Assembly (NCBI RefSeq): GCF_024979235.1
Contig: NZ_JANLCM010000001.1
Coordinates: 372,001-436,000, forward strand
From: Herbiconiux aconitum
Lineage (GTDB): Bacteria; Actinomycetota; Actinomycetes; Actinomycetales; Microbacteriaceae
Reading direction: 5' to 3'
DNA length: 64,000 bases
Notes under the pieces: model-generated
Told to the model about the DNA's origin: nothing
Databases searched by the model: none
The model's input: the letters and a program-made list of their open reading frames with translations, nothing else
In this document: positions 20,496-28,344 of the stretch, one piece after another
Numbering within the stretch: position 1 is the first letter of the stretch
Layout: every line of letters starts with the position of its first letter
Position numbers and translations under genes: made by a program

Positions 20496-20884
20496 AGTGT
20501 GTCCAATCCAATCTGGACGGCCTCACGGTCATCCGGGGTTCCGAATACTTCGAATCGGTAGAGCAGCGGGACTCCTGTTTTGCGCGCGACGATGTCGCCC
20601 GCAAGGCAGTAGGCCTCGCCGAAGTTGGTGTTGCCCGCTGCGATGACGCCGCGGATGAGTGACCGGTTGCCCTCGTCGTTGAGGAAATGGATCACCTGTT
20701 TGGGAACGGCCCCGCCCTGGCCTCCCCCACCGTATGTGGGGAGCACCAGCACGTACGGCTTCGTTGCCGTCAGTCGTTCTTCTCGGGAGTGGAGCGGGAT
20801 GCGCGACGCCGGCCGGCCAAGCGACTCGACGAAGCGGCGCGTGTTACCGGAGACGCTCGAGAAATAGACGAGGTCGTCGGACAC
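20480..20884 (-). CDS. nrdI: Flavodoxin-like NrdI protein
   Basis: 134 residues. NrdI is the flavodoxin that supplies the oxidant needed to assemble the dimanganese-tyrosyl radical in NrdF. The N-terminal FMN phosphate loop reads [16 protein letters not shown]. The [19 protein letters not shown] loop and [19 protein letters not shown] segment that hold the flavin ring are both present. The gene follows nrdH after 4 nt and overlaps nrdE by 16 nt, so the three are translationally coupled. Confidence 0.95.
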   Translation of the reverse strand: MSDDLVYFSSVSGNTRRFVESLGRPASRIPLHSREERLTATKPYVLVLPTYGGGGQGGAVPKQVIHFLNDEGNRSLIRGVIAAGNTNFGEAYCLAGDIVARKTGVPLLYRFEVFGTPDDREAVQIGLDTLWKQH

Positions 20885-20888
20885 GTGC

Positions 20889-21128
20889 TCAGCTGGCGGC
20901 AGCGCGCGCCAGTTCCTCGATCTTGTCGGGGCGGAAGCCCGACCAGTGGTCGCCTTCGCTGGTCATGACGACCGGAGCCTGCAGGTAGCCGAGTTCTTTG
21001 ACCGTCTCGAGGGCCTTCTCGTCGACCGACAGGTCGAAGATCTCGAACTCGAGACCCTTGTTCTCGAGGGCGCGGTAGGTCGCAGTGCACTGCACGCAGG
21101 AGGGCTTCGTGTACACCGTGATTGCCAT
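20889..21128 (-). CDS. nrdH: Glutaredoxin-like NrdH redoxin
   Basis: 79 residues, a complete NrdH. The redox motif is CVQC at residues 11-14 after [10 protein letters not shown], and the C-terminal WSGFRPDKI helix is the family signature. It passes electrons from thioredoxin reductase to NrdE. It is the first gene of nrdH-nrdI-nrdE-(GIY-YIG)-nrdF, and the NrdR boxes and DnaA-like boxes lie upstream of it. GAGAAAGG lies about 11 nt before the ATG. Confidence 0.95.
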   Translation of the reverse strand: MAITVYTKPSCVQCTATYRALENKGLEFEIFDLSVDEKALETVKELGYLQAPVVMTSEGDHWSGFRPDKIEELARAAAS

Positions 21129-21249
21129 AAGGAATGCACCTTTCTCGAAGGAGATAGAACGTTGTGAAATCTTGAGTTGCCTGGCGCCGTATCCACTCCA
21201 ACCCCGTGGAAATCCACTGCTTTCGTGGCTTCTCTGCGCCGGGACTTCA

Positions 21250-21297
21250 ATACTACATATAGTTGGTCGCGATATCGAGCACCCCTAGATGAAGTGT
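21250..21297 (-). promoter_or_regulatory. Tandem NrdR boxes
   Basis: Two imperfect palindromes resemble the NrdR consensus ACACWATATATWGTGT. They are ATACTACATATAGTTG at 21250-21265 and CCCCTAGATGAAGTGT at 21282-21297. Their starts are 32 nt apart, about three helical turns, the spacing usual for paired NrdR boxes before class I reductase operons. NrdR represses nrd genes according to dATP/ATP binding; its gene is not in this window. Confidence 0.75.
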
Positions 21298-21310
21298 TAC
21301 ACCGGTGTAA
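21297..21310. promoter_or_regulatory. Perfect 14-bp palindrome TTACACCGGTGTAA
   Basis: This uninterrupted palindrome directly follows the second NrdR box and directly precedes the perfect DnaA box. It looks like a dimeric regulator site. The binding protein is unknown. Confidence 0.5.
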
Positions 21311-21433
21311 TTATCCACAGGTCATCCCCATCTGTGCACATCTTTTCGACCCTTTCATCCACAGCCTGAGTGGCGGATTTCCGGCCTTCTGAAGCGGCCT
21401 GTGGAGAGCATCCACCCTCACCCCTGAGGATAA
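21311..21433. promoter_or_regulatory. Cluster of DnaA-box-like 9-mers upstream of nrdH
   Basis: TTATCCACA at 21311-21319 is a perfect DnaA box. TCATCCACA at 21355-21363 differs at one base. On the other strand, TGAGGATAA at 21425-21433 differs at one base from TGTGGATAA, and TGTGGAGAG at 21400-21408 differs at two. All lie in the non-coding gap. DnaA control of a reductase operon is known for E. coli nrdAB. Here it is inferred from sequence only. Confidence 0.6.
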
Positions 21434-21449
21434 ATCCGACCACCGACAT

Positions 21450-22772
21450 TCAGCGTGTCGGGCGTGTCGCGCGCACCCGCTGAACGAGGGTCACCAGCAC
21501 CGCGGCGACGGCCAGCACCAGAGGCACCAGCAGGTTGGCGCCGGCGAGCAGGAGGAGCCCGGCCACGAGCACCGTCGACACCGCCGCGAGCCACCATCCG
21601 ACCCCGAATCGCGGCAGCAGCCGGAGCGCCGCGACGACACCGAGCGCGTAGACGCACACCATGCTCGAGGTGTGGATGAGGATGAACGGCGCCAGGTCAC
21701 CTCCGGTCACCACGAAGGCGGCGAAGTAGAGGGCGACGATCACCCCCACCAGCGCGAGCGCCCGCCGCGGAACACCGCCCGACTCCGCCCCTTTGCCGAA
21801 CCAGTGCGGCAGGTGCCGATCGCGGCCGAGCGACGCGCCGAGCTTCGCGAGGGCCGCGACATAGGTGTTGAGCACGCCGAGCGCCACGATTCCGGCGATC
21901 GACGCCACCGCGTACTTGCCCCAGGCCGGCGCCGTCTCGGCCACGAGGTCGAGCAACGGAACCGCGCTCGCGCCCGCACGGTCGCCGAGCACGCCGACGG
22001 TCACGATCTGGAGGCCCAGGTAGCTGGCGCCGACGACGACGATCGCGATCGCCGTGGCGAGCGGAATGGTGCGACGCGGCCGCCGGAACTCCCCCGCGAT
22101 GTGCGTCACGGCCTCCCAGCCGGCGAACGCCCACACGAACAGACTCACCGCCAGGCCCACGCCCGGCCAGCCGTGCGGAAGAAGGGGGGTGAAGTTCGAC
22201 GATTCCGTCGCTGGAGCCGCAACCACGATCACGCCCACCACGATCACCACGAGCAGCCCCGAGAGCACGAGCTGCGCCCGGCCCGAGAACCTCAGGCCGA
22301 ACAGGTTCGAGATGAAGGGCAGTGCCAGCAGCACGGGGGCGACGACCAGCGCCACCCAGCGTTCGATGCCGAGCACCGCCACCACGTACTCCGCGCCGAG
22401 CAGGCCGACGACCGGCGCCCCGACGGTCACACCGAAGAAGAACCAGTAGCCGGCCATCCGTGCCGCCGTCGGTCCGAGGGCGAGACGCACGAAAGTGGCC
22501 ACCCCGCCGGCATCCGGATGTCGCGCCGCGAGTGCTGCGAAGGTGCCGGCCAAGGGCACAGAGAGCACGATCAGGGCCACCACCGCGAGGATCGAACCCG
22601 GCCCGGCCGCATCGGCGGCGAGCGCGGGCAGCACCAGGATGCCCGTGCCGAGCACCGCCGCGATGTAGAGCGCGGCACCCTGGGCGAGCCCGACCGTCGG
22701 GGTGTGCGTCGGGGTCTCGGCGGCGGCTCCCGGGCTGCCGGGTGCGGCGGGGGCGGTCGGTGCGGTGGCCAT
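21450..22772 (-). CDS. APC-superfamily amino acid permease
   Basis: About 440 residues with roughly 12 hydrophobic segments. The first helix contains AAVLGTGILVLPALAADAAGPGSI, the unwound Gly-rich substrate-contact motif of the amino acid-polyamine-organocation family. A second conserved loop reads WAFAGWEAVTHIAGEFRRPRRTIPLA (helix 6 region and the following cytoplasmic loop), and AAL.KLGASLGRDRHLPHWFGK follows helix 8. ATG 22772 (MATAPTAPAAPG) was preferred over an upstream in-frame start six codons earlier. The N-terminus is a disordered Ala/Pro/Thr stretch. The substrate cannot be told from sequence. It reads toward the nrd region but is separated from it by a long control region, so it is probably a separate unit. 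Confidence 0.88.
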   Translation of the reverse strand: MATAPTAPAAPGSPGAAAETPTHTPTVGLAQGAALYIAAVLGTGILVLPALAADAAGPGSILAVVALIVLSVPLAGTFAALAARHPDAGGVATFVRLALGPTAARMAGYWFFFGVTVGAPVVGLLGAEYVVAVLGIERWVALVVAPVLLALPFISNLFGLRFSGRAQLVLSGLLVVIVVGVIVVAAPATESSNFTPLLPHGWPGVGLAVSLFVWAFAGWEAVTHIAGEFRRPRRTIPLATAIAIVVVGASYLGLQIVTVGVLGDRAGASAVPLLDLVAETAPAWGKYAVASIAGIVALGVLNTYVAALAKLGASLGRDRHLPHWFGKGAESGGVPRRALALVGVIVALYFAAFVVTGGDLAPFILIHTSSMVCVYALGVVAALRLLPRFGVGWWLAAVSTVLVAGLLLLAGANLLVPLVLAVAAVLVTLVQRVRATRPTR

Positions 22773-22882
22773 CCGCTCAGCATCGCGCACGCCCCGGGCC
22801 CGCGGAACGGCGCTACGGCCAGATCCCGCGGAATTTCAGCCAATCTGCCCGAGGCTCGACGGCCCCGGGCGAGGGTGGCCGG

Positions 22883-24163
22883 TCAGCGCAGGGGCAGCGC
22901 GAGCACCCGCTCGAGGTAGTCGTTGCGGAACCGGCCCTGCGGGTCGAAGGCTTCGGCGAGCGCGCGGAAATCGGCGGCCCGCTCGTACTTCGGCACGATC
23001 TCGTCGGCGCCCATCGCGAACCACTTGCCCCAGTGGGGCCGCGCGTCGAAGGGAGCGAGCACCGCCTCGATCTCGGGCAGCAGAGCGTGCACCTCGGCGG
23101 GCTCGTTGCGCCAGGTGAAGTGGATGGCGAGGCTCTCCCGCTGGTAGGCGGGGCTGAGCCAGAGCGTGTCGGCCGCGACGGTGCGCAGCTCGGTCACGAG
23201 CAGGTGCGGGGCGATCCGGTCGGCGAGGGCCCGCACGGCTGTGATCGCGGCCACGGCGTCTTTTCGGTCCACGAAGTACTCGGTCTGGATCTCGTCGCCG
23301 TTCGAGGGAGTGACATCGGCACGGAAGTGCGGCAAGCGCTCCGACCACGGTCCGGGCACCCCGCCCTGCACGGTGGTGTTGTCGATGTCGTCGCCCGCGG
23401 GCGACATCACCTTGTCGCCCGCCGGATGCGCACCGAAGAAGTCGTCAGGCAACAACAGCGCCGCGACACCCGAGGAGGCATCGGGCAGGCGCGACTTCAG
23501 CCACACCTGCTTCAGCGCATCCCCGGTCCAGTCGGTGAAGAGGCTCACGCTGTACGCGGCCGAGACGATCTCGTCGAAGGTGCTGAGCACCGCATCCCAG
23601 GGCAGATCGAGGTAGATGTCTTGACGCATCCGGAAGGTCGGCTGGATGTCGAGCGTGATCCGCGTCACCACGCCGAGAGCGCCGAGCGCCACCACCATGC
23701 CGTCGAAACGCGGGTCGGCGCGGCTGACGTGCACGACGTCGCCCCGCCCGGTCACGAGTTCGAGACCGGCCACCGCGGTGGAGAGGTTGCCGTTGCCGAC
23801 GCCCGACCCGTGGGTGCCGGTGGCCACGGCTCCCGCGATCGAGATGTGCGGCAACGAGCCGAGGTTGTGCAGCGCGTAGCCGTGCGCTTCGAGGTGGGCC
23901 GCCAGCACCGCGAAGCGGGTGCCGGACGCGACGGTGACCGTGGAGGCCGCCGCGTCGATCACCGGATGCGCCTCGAGGTCGACGAGGGACAGCAGGTCGC
24001 CGGTGCTGTCGGCCAGGTCGTTGAAGGAGTGCCGGGTGCCGAGCGCCCGCACACGGGATGCACCGGCCACGATGGCCGCCACCTCCTCCGTGCTGCGCGG
24101 CCGCAGCAGACGCTCCGCGCCGTACTCGTAGGTGCCGGCCCAGTTGGCCCCGATCGTCGTCAT
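22883..24163 (-). CDS. FAD-linked sugar alcohol (alditol/xylitol) oxidase-like protein
   Basis: 426 residues, close to the roughly 420 of actinobacterial alditol oxidase AldO. The N-terminal half is a PCMH-type FAD-binding domain: VRALGTRHSFNDLADS, where His45 matches the covalent FAD attachment site of AldO, then LGSLPHISIAGAVATGTHGSGVGNGNLST. The C-terminal half has the substrate-binding fold of the D-arabinono-lactone/alditol oxidase family, ending RPHWGKWFAM...FDPQGRFRNDYLERVL. Such enzymes oxidise the terminal hydroxyl of xylitol or sorbitol with O2, giving the aldose and hydrogen peroxide. A sugar-lactone oxidase is the main alternative. The gene is 7 nt after the stop of metB and may be co-transcribed with it. 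Confidence 0.85.
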   Translation of the reverse strand: MTTIGANWAGTYEYGAERLLRPRSTEEVAAIVAGASRVRALGTRHSFNDLADSTGDLLSLVDLEAHPVIDAAASTVTVASGTRFAVLAAHLEAHGYALHNLGSLPHISIAGAVATGTHGSGVGNGNLSTAVAGLELVTGRGDVVHVSRADPRFDGMVVALGALGVVTRITLDIQPTFRMRQDIYLDLPWDAVLSTFDEIVSAAYSVSLFTDWTGDALKQVWLKSRLPDASSGVAALLLPDDFFGAHPAGDKVMSPAGDDIDNTTVQGGVPGPWSERLPHFRADVTPSNGDEIQTEYFVDRKDAVAAITAVRALADRIAPHLLVTELRTVAADTLWLSPAYQRESLAIHFTWRNEPAEVHALLPEIEAVLAPFDARPHWGKWFAMGADEIVPKYERAADFRALAEAFDPQGRFRNDYLERVLALPLR

Positions 24164-24170
24164 GCTGTTC

Positions 24171-25331
24171 CTACTTCCGGGGGAGTGCGCGGTCGATGTC
24201 GGCGAGGAGGTCGTCGACGCCCTCGATGCCCACGGAGAGGCGGATCAGGTTCTCGGGCACCTCGAGCGCCGTGCCCTTCACCGAGGCGTGGGTCATCTCC
24301 GAGGGGTAGCCGATCAGCGACTCCACTCCCCCGAGCGACTCGGCGAGCTGGAACACCTCGGTCGACTCGGCGAACTTGCGCGCGGCGCGAGGCCCGCCCT
24401 TCAACGCCACCGAGATCATGCCGCCGAACGACTTCATCTGCCGCTTGGCCAGTTCGTGACCCGGATGCGTCGGGAGGCCCGGGTAGTACACCGCGTCGAG
24501 CGCCGGGTGACCCACGAGATGCTCGGCGATCGCCTGGGCGTTCTGGGAGTGGCGGTCCATCCGCACGGCGAGGGTCTTGATGCCCCGAACGGTGAGCCAG
24601 GCATCCATCGGTCCGGAGACCCCGCCCGAGGCGAACTGCAGGAAGCGCACCTTCTCTTCCAGCGCATCGTCGTTCAGCACGACCGCGCCGCCCAGCACGT
24701 CGGAGTGACCGCCGAGGTACTTCGTGGTCGAGTGCACCACGACATCGGCGCCGAGCGCGAGGGGCTGCTGCAGATAAGGCGAGGCGAAGGTGTTGTCGAC
24801 CACGACGAGGGCGCCGGCCGCGTGCCCGATCTCGGCCAGCTCGGCCACGTCGCTGATCTTCATGAGCGGGTTCGACGGGGTCTCGAGCCAGAGCAGCTTG
24901 GTCGTGCCGCCGGCCACTGCCTTCGACACCGCCGAGAGGTCGCTCATCTCCACCACGACGTTCTCGACACCCCACTTTCCGTGGATGCGCTCGATCAGGC
25001 GGTGGGTTCCGCCGTAGACGTCGTTGCCGAGCACGATGCGGTCGCCGGGCTCGAGCACGGCGCGCAGCAGGGCGTCTTCGGCCGCCAGACCCGACGCGAA
25101 CGACAGTCCGTGCTTCGCGCCCTCAAGCGAGGCGACGAGGGTCTCGAGCGAGGTGCGGGTGGGATTGCCGCCGCGGGCGTACTCGTAGCCGCCCCGGAAT
25201 CCGCCGATGCCGTCTTGCACGAAGGTGCTCGTGAGGTAGACGGGCGGGATGATCGCGCCGGTGGTGGGGTCGAACGCCTGACCCGCGTGGATCGCGCGGG
25301 TCTCGAACTGTTCGGTCTTCTTGGGAGCCAT
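24171..25331 (-). CDS. metB: Cystathionine gamma-synthase / gamma-lyase (PLP-dependent transsulfuration enzyme)
   Basis: 386 residues, normal for the Cys/Met metabolism PLP family. Visible features: FETRAIHAGQAFDPTTGAIIPPVYLTSTF at the N-terminus, YEYARGGNPTRTSLE near residue 48, FASGLAAEDALL for the phosphate cup, WLETPSNPLMKISDV, DNTFASPYLQQP, and the PLP-lysine motif HSTTKYLGGHSDVLGG near residue 200. It lies 27 nt after the cystathionine beta-synthase gene. CBS plus this enzyme convert homocysteine and serine to cysteine (reverse route). Alternatively the protein may make cystathionine from acyl-homoserine and cysteine. The two activities cannot be separated by eye, so the symbol is provisional. 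Confidence 0.88.
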   Translation of the reverse strand: MAPKKTEQFETRAIHAGQAFDPTTGAIIPPVYLTSTFVQDGIGGFRGGYEYARGGNPTRTSLETLVASLEGAKHGLSFASGLAAEDALLRAVLEPGDRIVLGNDVYGGTHRLIERIHGKWGVENVVVEMSDLSAVSKAVAGGTTKLLWLETPSNPLMKISDVAELAEIGHAAGALVVVDNTFASPYLQQPLALGADVVVHSTTKYLGGHSDVLGGAVVLNDDALEEKVRFLQFASGGVSGPMDAWLTVRGIKTLAVRMDRHSQNAQAIAEHLVGHPALDAVYYPGLPTHPGHELAKRQMKSFGGMISVALKGGPRAARKFAESTEVFQLAESLGGVESLIGYPSEMTHASVKGTALEVPENLIRLSVGIEGVDDLLADIDRALPRK

Positions 25332-25358
25332 GGTGGTTCTTTCTGCCGGAGCGGCGCG

Positions 25359-26741
25359 TCAGGCTTCGCTGAGGAAGGTGAGGAGGTCTTGCCGGGTGAT
25401 GACCGTGACCGGCTTGCCGTCGTCGGAGACGAGCAAGGCCGGCGCGGTGGTGAGCGCCTGCCGGGCTGACGAGACCGGCTCGTTGATACCGATGAGCGGC
25501 AGCGGGCCCGACACGAAGTCGCCCACCTTGTCGGTCATCGCCGCGGCGCCACCGAACACCTGGTCGAGCAGGGTCTGCTCGTCGAGCGAGCCCACCACCT
25601 CGCCCATCACGACGGGCGGTTCGGCCGAGAGCACCGGCACCTGCGAGACCCCGTAGGTGGTCATAATGCCGATGGCGTCGTGCACGGTGTCGCTCGGATG
25701 CGCGTGCACGAGCGCCGGCAGTCCGTGGTTCTTGCCGTTCAGGATGTCGCGCACGGTCGATCCCTCGTCCTCCGCTGCGAAGCCGTAGGAACGCATCCAC
25801 TTCTCGTTGAAGATCTTGCCGAGGTAACCGCGCCCGCCGTCGGGCAGCAGCACCACCACCACCGCGTCGGCCGGCAGATCGCGAGCGGCCTTCAGCGCGA
25901 CCGACACGGCGAGACCGCTCGATCCGCCGACGAGGAGACCCTCTTCGCGGGCGAGTCGCCGGGTCATCTCGAACGATTCCGCATCCGTCGACGCGATGAT
26001 CTCGTCGACGACCGAGCCGTCGTAGGCGCTCGGCCAGAAGTCTTCGCCGACACCTTCGACGAGGTAGGGGCGGCCGGTGCCGCCGGAGTAGACCGAGCCC
26101 TCCGGGTCGGCGCCGATGACCTGCACCGCGCCATCGGACACCTCTTTGAGGTAGCGCCCGACCCCGCTGATGGTGCCACCGGTGCCCACCCCGGCCACGA
26201 AGTGCGTAATCTCGCCCTCGGTGTCGCGCCAGATCTCAGGGCCGGTGGTCTCGTAGTGGCTGAGCGGACCGTTCGGGTTGGAGTACTGGTTCGGCTTGAA
26301 CGCACCGGGGATCTCGCGGGCCAACCGATCCGACACCGAGTAATAGGAGTCGGGGTCTTCGGGTGCGACCGCCGTCGGGGTCACCACGATCTCGGCGCCG
26401 TAGGCGGTGAGCACGTTGCGCTTGTCTTCACCCACCTTGTCGGGCAGCACGAAGACGCAGCGGTAGCCGCGCTGCTGGGCGACGAGCGCGAGGCCGATGC
26501 CGGTGTTGCCCGACGTGGGCTCGACGATCGTGCCGCCGGGCTTCAACAGGCCTTCGGCCTCCGCAGCATCGATGATGCGGGTGGCGATGCGGTCTTTCGA
26601 CGACCCGCCGGGGTTGAGGTACTCGATCTTCGCGAGCACGGTGGCGGCGATGCCCTCCGTCACGCTGTTCAACTTGACGAGGGGGGTGTTGCCGACGAGG
26701 TCGATGACGCTGTTTGCGTAGTGCATTCGAGAGTGGGGCAT
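25359..26741 (-). CDS. cbs: Cystathionine beta-synthase
   Basis: About 460 residues. It condenses serine with homocysteine to cystathionine. The catalytic PLP domain (about 10-325) shows VGNTPLVKLN, the PLP lysine in LNPGGSSKDRIA (Lys49), EPTSGNTGIGLALVAQQ, and GVGTGGTISGVGRYLKE for phosphate binding. The C-terminal part (about 340-460) holds two CBS motifs (TVRDILNG...DTVHDAIGIMTTYGVSQVPVL and the final VSSARQALTTAPALLVSDDGKPV), possible ligand-sensing regulators. ATG 26741 (MPHSRMHYAN) was chosen because AAGGA lies 5 nt ahead. The pair with the downstream gamma-synthase/lyase forms a transsulfuration unit. There is no N-terminal heme domain, as usual in bacteria. Confidence 0.93.
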   Translation of the reverse strand: MPHSRMHYANSVIDLVGNTPLVKLNSVTEGIAATVLAKIEYLNPGGSSKDRIATRIIDAAEAEGLLKPGGTIVEPTSGNTGIGLALVAQQRGYRCVFVLPDKVGEDKRNVLTAYGAEIVVTPTAVAPEDPDSYYSVSDRLAREIPGAFKPNQYSNPNGPLSHYETTGPEIWRDTEGEITHFVAGVGTGGTISGVGRYLKEVSDGAVQVIGADPEGSVYSGGTGRPYLVEGVGEDFWPSAYDGSVVDEIIASTDAESFEMTRRLAREEGLLVGGSSGLAVSVALKAARDLPADAVVVVLLPDGGRGYLGKIFNEKWMRSYGFAAEDEGSTVRDILNGKNHGLPALVHAHPSDTVHDAIGIMTTYGVSQVPVLSAEPPVVMGEVVGSLDEQTLLDQVFGGAAAMTDKVGDFVSGPLPLIGINEPVSSARQALTTAPALLVSDDGKPVTVITRQDLLTFLSEA

Positions 26742-26891
26742 GAGTGTCCTTGGCTGAGGCCTGCAGCCGCTTCGTGCACGATGTGACACGGCGCGCTGCG
26801 TGAGCGGGCGGCTGGGGCGTGGCGAATCCGGTCTGCGAAGGGAGGTCGCTCAGCGACGACAACAGAGGAGGTTCACGAACACGATTCCACT
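26742..26891 (-). promoter_or_regulatory. Leader of the transsulfuration unit
   Basis: This 150-bp spacer contains the AAGGA site for cbs and presumably its promoter. I looked for a SAM-type riboswitch fold and saw no convincing one. Confidence 0.3.
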
Positions 26892-28331
26892 CTAGTCCAC
26901 CCGGGCGTCACCGATCGAGATGACTCCGGATGCCTCGCGAGCGACCGCGATCGCGTCGACCGACATCCGGCGCCGGTTGTCGAGCTGTTCCCCGATGCGG
27001 CGGGCGAGCGCGGGGTTGCGGCGCACGGCGGCGTCGACCGCGTCGCGGGGAACCCGCAGGATGCGCACCGCGCGGAGGGCAGTGGCGCAGTAGGTGGTGG
27101 CCTGCCGGGTGAGCGAGGTGAGCCCCACCGATTCGCCGCGTTCCACGATGCCGAACTCCAGCCTCCCCGTCTCGAACGGGGTCGACAGCTGCAACGCGCC
27201 GTCGAGCACGATCCGCAGGCTGTCGGGCACGACACCGAGCCCCTGAACCTGCTCGCCCGCGCCCCACTGCTCGATGCGGCAGTCCGGCGCGATCTGGTCG
27301 AGGTAGTCGGCGTCGAGACTGAACAGCGGCCCCACGAAGGAGAGCGCGTCACGCACGTTCTCGGGGGTGTTGACCGGGTCGCTCGAGTCGCCGTCGAGCG
27401 CAAGGTCGTCGCGGCGGGCCGCGTACCAGAGCCAGGCGAGGAAGAGCGAAACGGCCTCCGATTCCACGGCCGGACTCACCACGGGCAGGTCGACGGTATA
27501 GGCGCCGTTGCCGGCGTAGCTCACGGCCGGCTTGTCGGCCGGGTCGAGCATCGGCAGGGTCGCGGCCACCGAGCGCAGCAGGCTCGAGACCCGGTGCGGC
27601 GGATCGTCGGTGGTGAACTTCACGGCGACCGTCGCCACGTAGGCACCCGCCGGCTGGCTGAGGTTCGTGAACGACGCACCGGCGAGGGAGGCGTTCGGAA
27701 CGATCTGGATGCCGTTGCCCGTGTCGATGTGCACCGCGCGCCAGTTCACCTCGACCACGCGCCCCCGGCCTGATGGCGTGTCGAGGAAGTCGCCGAGTTT
27801 GAAGGGCTGCTCGAACAGCAGCAGCAGACCCGAGATCACCGAGCCCACGGCGTTCTGCAGGGCGAGGCCGATGACGATCGAGGTCACGCCGAGTGCGGCG
27901 AACAGTCCACCGACATCCGCTCCCCAGACCCAGGAGAACAGGATGGCGAGGCCGATCAGGATGAGCGCCAGTCGCGCGAGGTCGATGAAGATCGACGGCA
28001 GGCGCTTCTGCCAGCTGCCCTCGCTCGCATTCGCGAACAGAGCCACGTTGAACGCCGAGAGCACGAGCAGGATGAGCAGGAACCCGAGCACCGTGCCGAC
28101 CACCCGCACCCAGTTCAGGTCGAACTGCTGATCGGAGGCGAGGGTGAGCAGCACGAACAACGCGAACACCGGCACCACGAGGTTGCGCAGCAGGCGCACC
28201 GGTTTGGCTGCCGGGTTGCCTCGCCGCAGCAGCGCGCCGTAGATCTCGGTGAGCACCACGAGCACGATCGGCAGGCCGATCGCGAGGCCCACCGCCCAGG
28301 GGAACCAGGCCTCTTTCCAGATCTCGGTCAT
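26892..28331 (-). CDS. MscS-family channel with C-terminal cyclic-nucleotide-binding domain
   Basis: 479 residues. Four or five hydrophobic helices precede the MscS pore helix (about 139-175), which contains GGLFAALGVTSIVIGLALQNAVGSVISG. The cytoplasmic beta domain follows (QPFKLGDFLDTPSGRGRVVEVNWRAVHIDTGNGIQIVPN). Residues about 335-445 form a cNMP-binding-like barrel: LFSLDADYLDQIAPDCRIEQWGAGEQV, then IVERGESVGLTSL, then AVRILRVPRDAVDAAVRRNP. In the phosphate-binding cassette, the Arg that usually precedes Thr-Ala is not at its normal place (TRQATTYCATA), so ligand choice may differ from plain cAMP. Such fusions are ligand-gated relatives of mechanosensitive channels. The gene lies 13 nt after a receptor cyclase gene, so the cyclase product is the probable ligand. 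Confidence 0.87.
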   Translation of the reverse strand: MTEIWKEAWFPWAVGLAIGLPIVLVVLTEIYGALLRRGNPAAKPVRLLRNLVVPVFALFVLLTLASDQQFDLNWVRVVGTVLGFLLILLVLSAFNVALFANASEGSWQKRLPSIFIDLARLALILIGLAILFSWVWGADVGGLFAALGVTSIVIGLALQNAVGSVISGLLLLFEQPFKLGDFLDTPSGRGRVVEVNWRAVHIDTGNGIQIVPNASLAGASFTNLSQPAGAYVATVAVKFTTDDPPHRVSSLLRSVAATLPMLDPADKPAVSYAGNGAYTVDLPVVSPAVESEAVSLFLAWLWYAARRDDLALDGDSSDPVNTPENVRDALSFVGPLFSLDADYLDQIAPDCRIEQWGAGEQVQGLGVVPDSLRIVLDGALQLSTPFETGRLEFGIVERGESVGLTSLTRQATTYCATALRAVRILRVPRDAVDAAVRRNPALARRIGEQLDNRRRMSVDAIAVAREASGVISIGDARVD

Positions 28332-28344
28332 GAGCGTCGCCCTC

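Larger units (their letters stand above)
21129..21449 (-). promoter_or_regulatory. nrd operon control region
   Basis: This 321-bp intergenic region lies between the stop of the amino-acid permease and the nrdH start, both read leftward. It is visibly more AT-rich than its surroundings. It holds two NrdR boxes, a 14-bp perfect palindrome and four DnaA-box-like 9-mers, each listed separately. A promoter is expected around 21240-21310 but exact -10 and -35 elements were not fixed. Confidence 0.7.

Noticed and set aside
21311..21433. Chromosomal replication origin
   Set aside because: Although DnaA-like boxes cluster here, there is no dnaA, dnaN or parAB nearby and no long AT-rich unwinding tract.
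26742..26891. SAM riboswitch before cbs
   Set aside because: No conserved SAM aptamer cores could be traced by eye.
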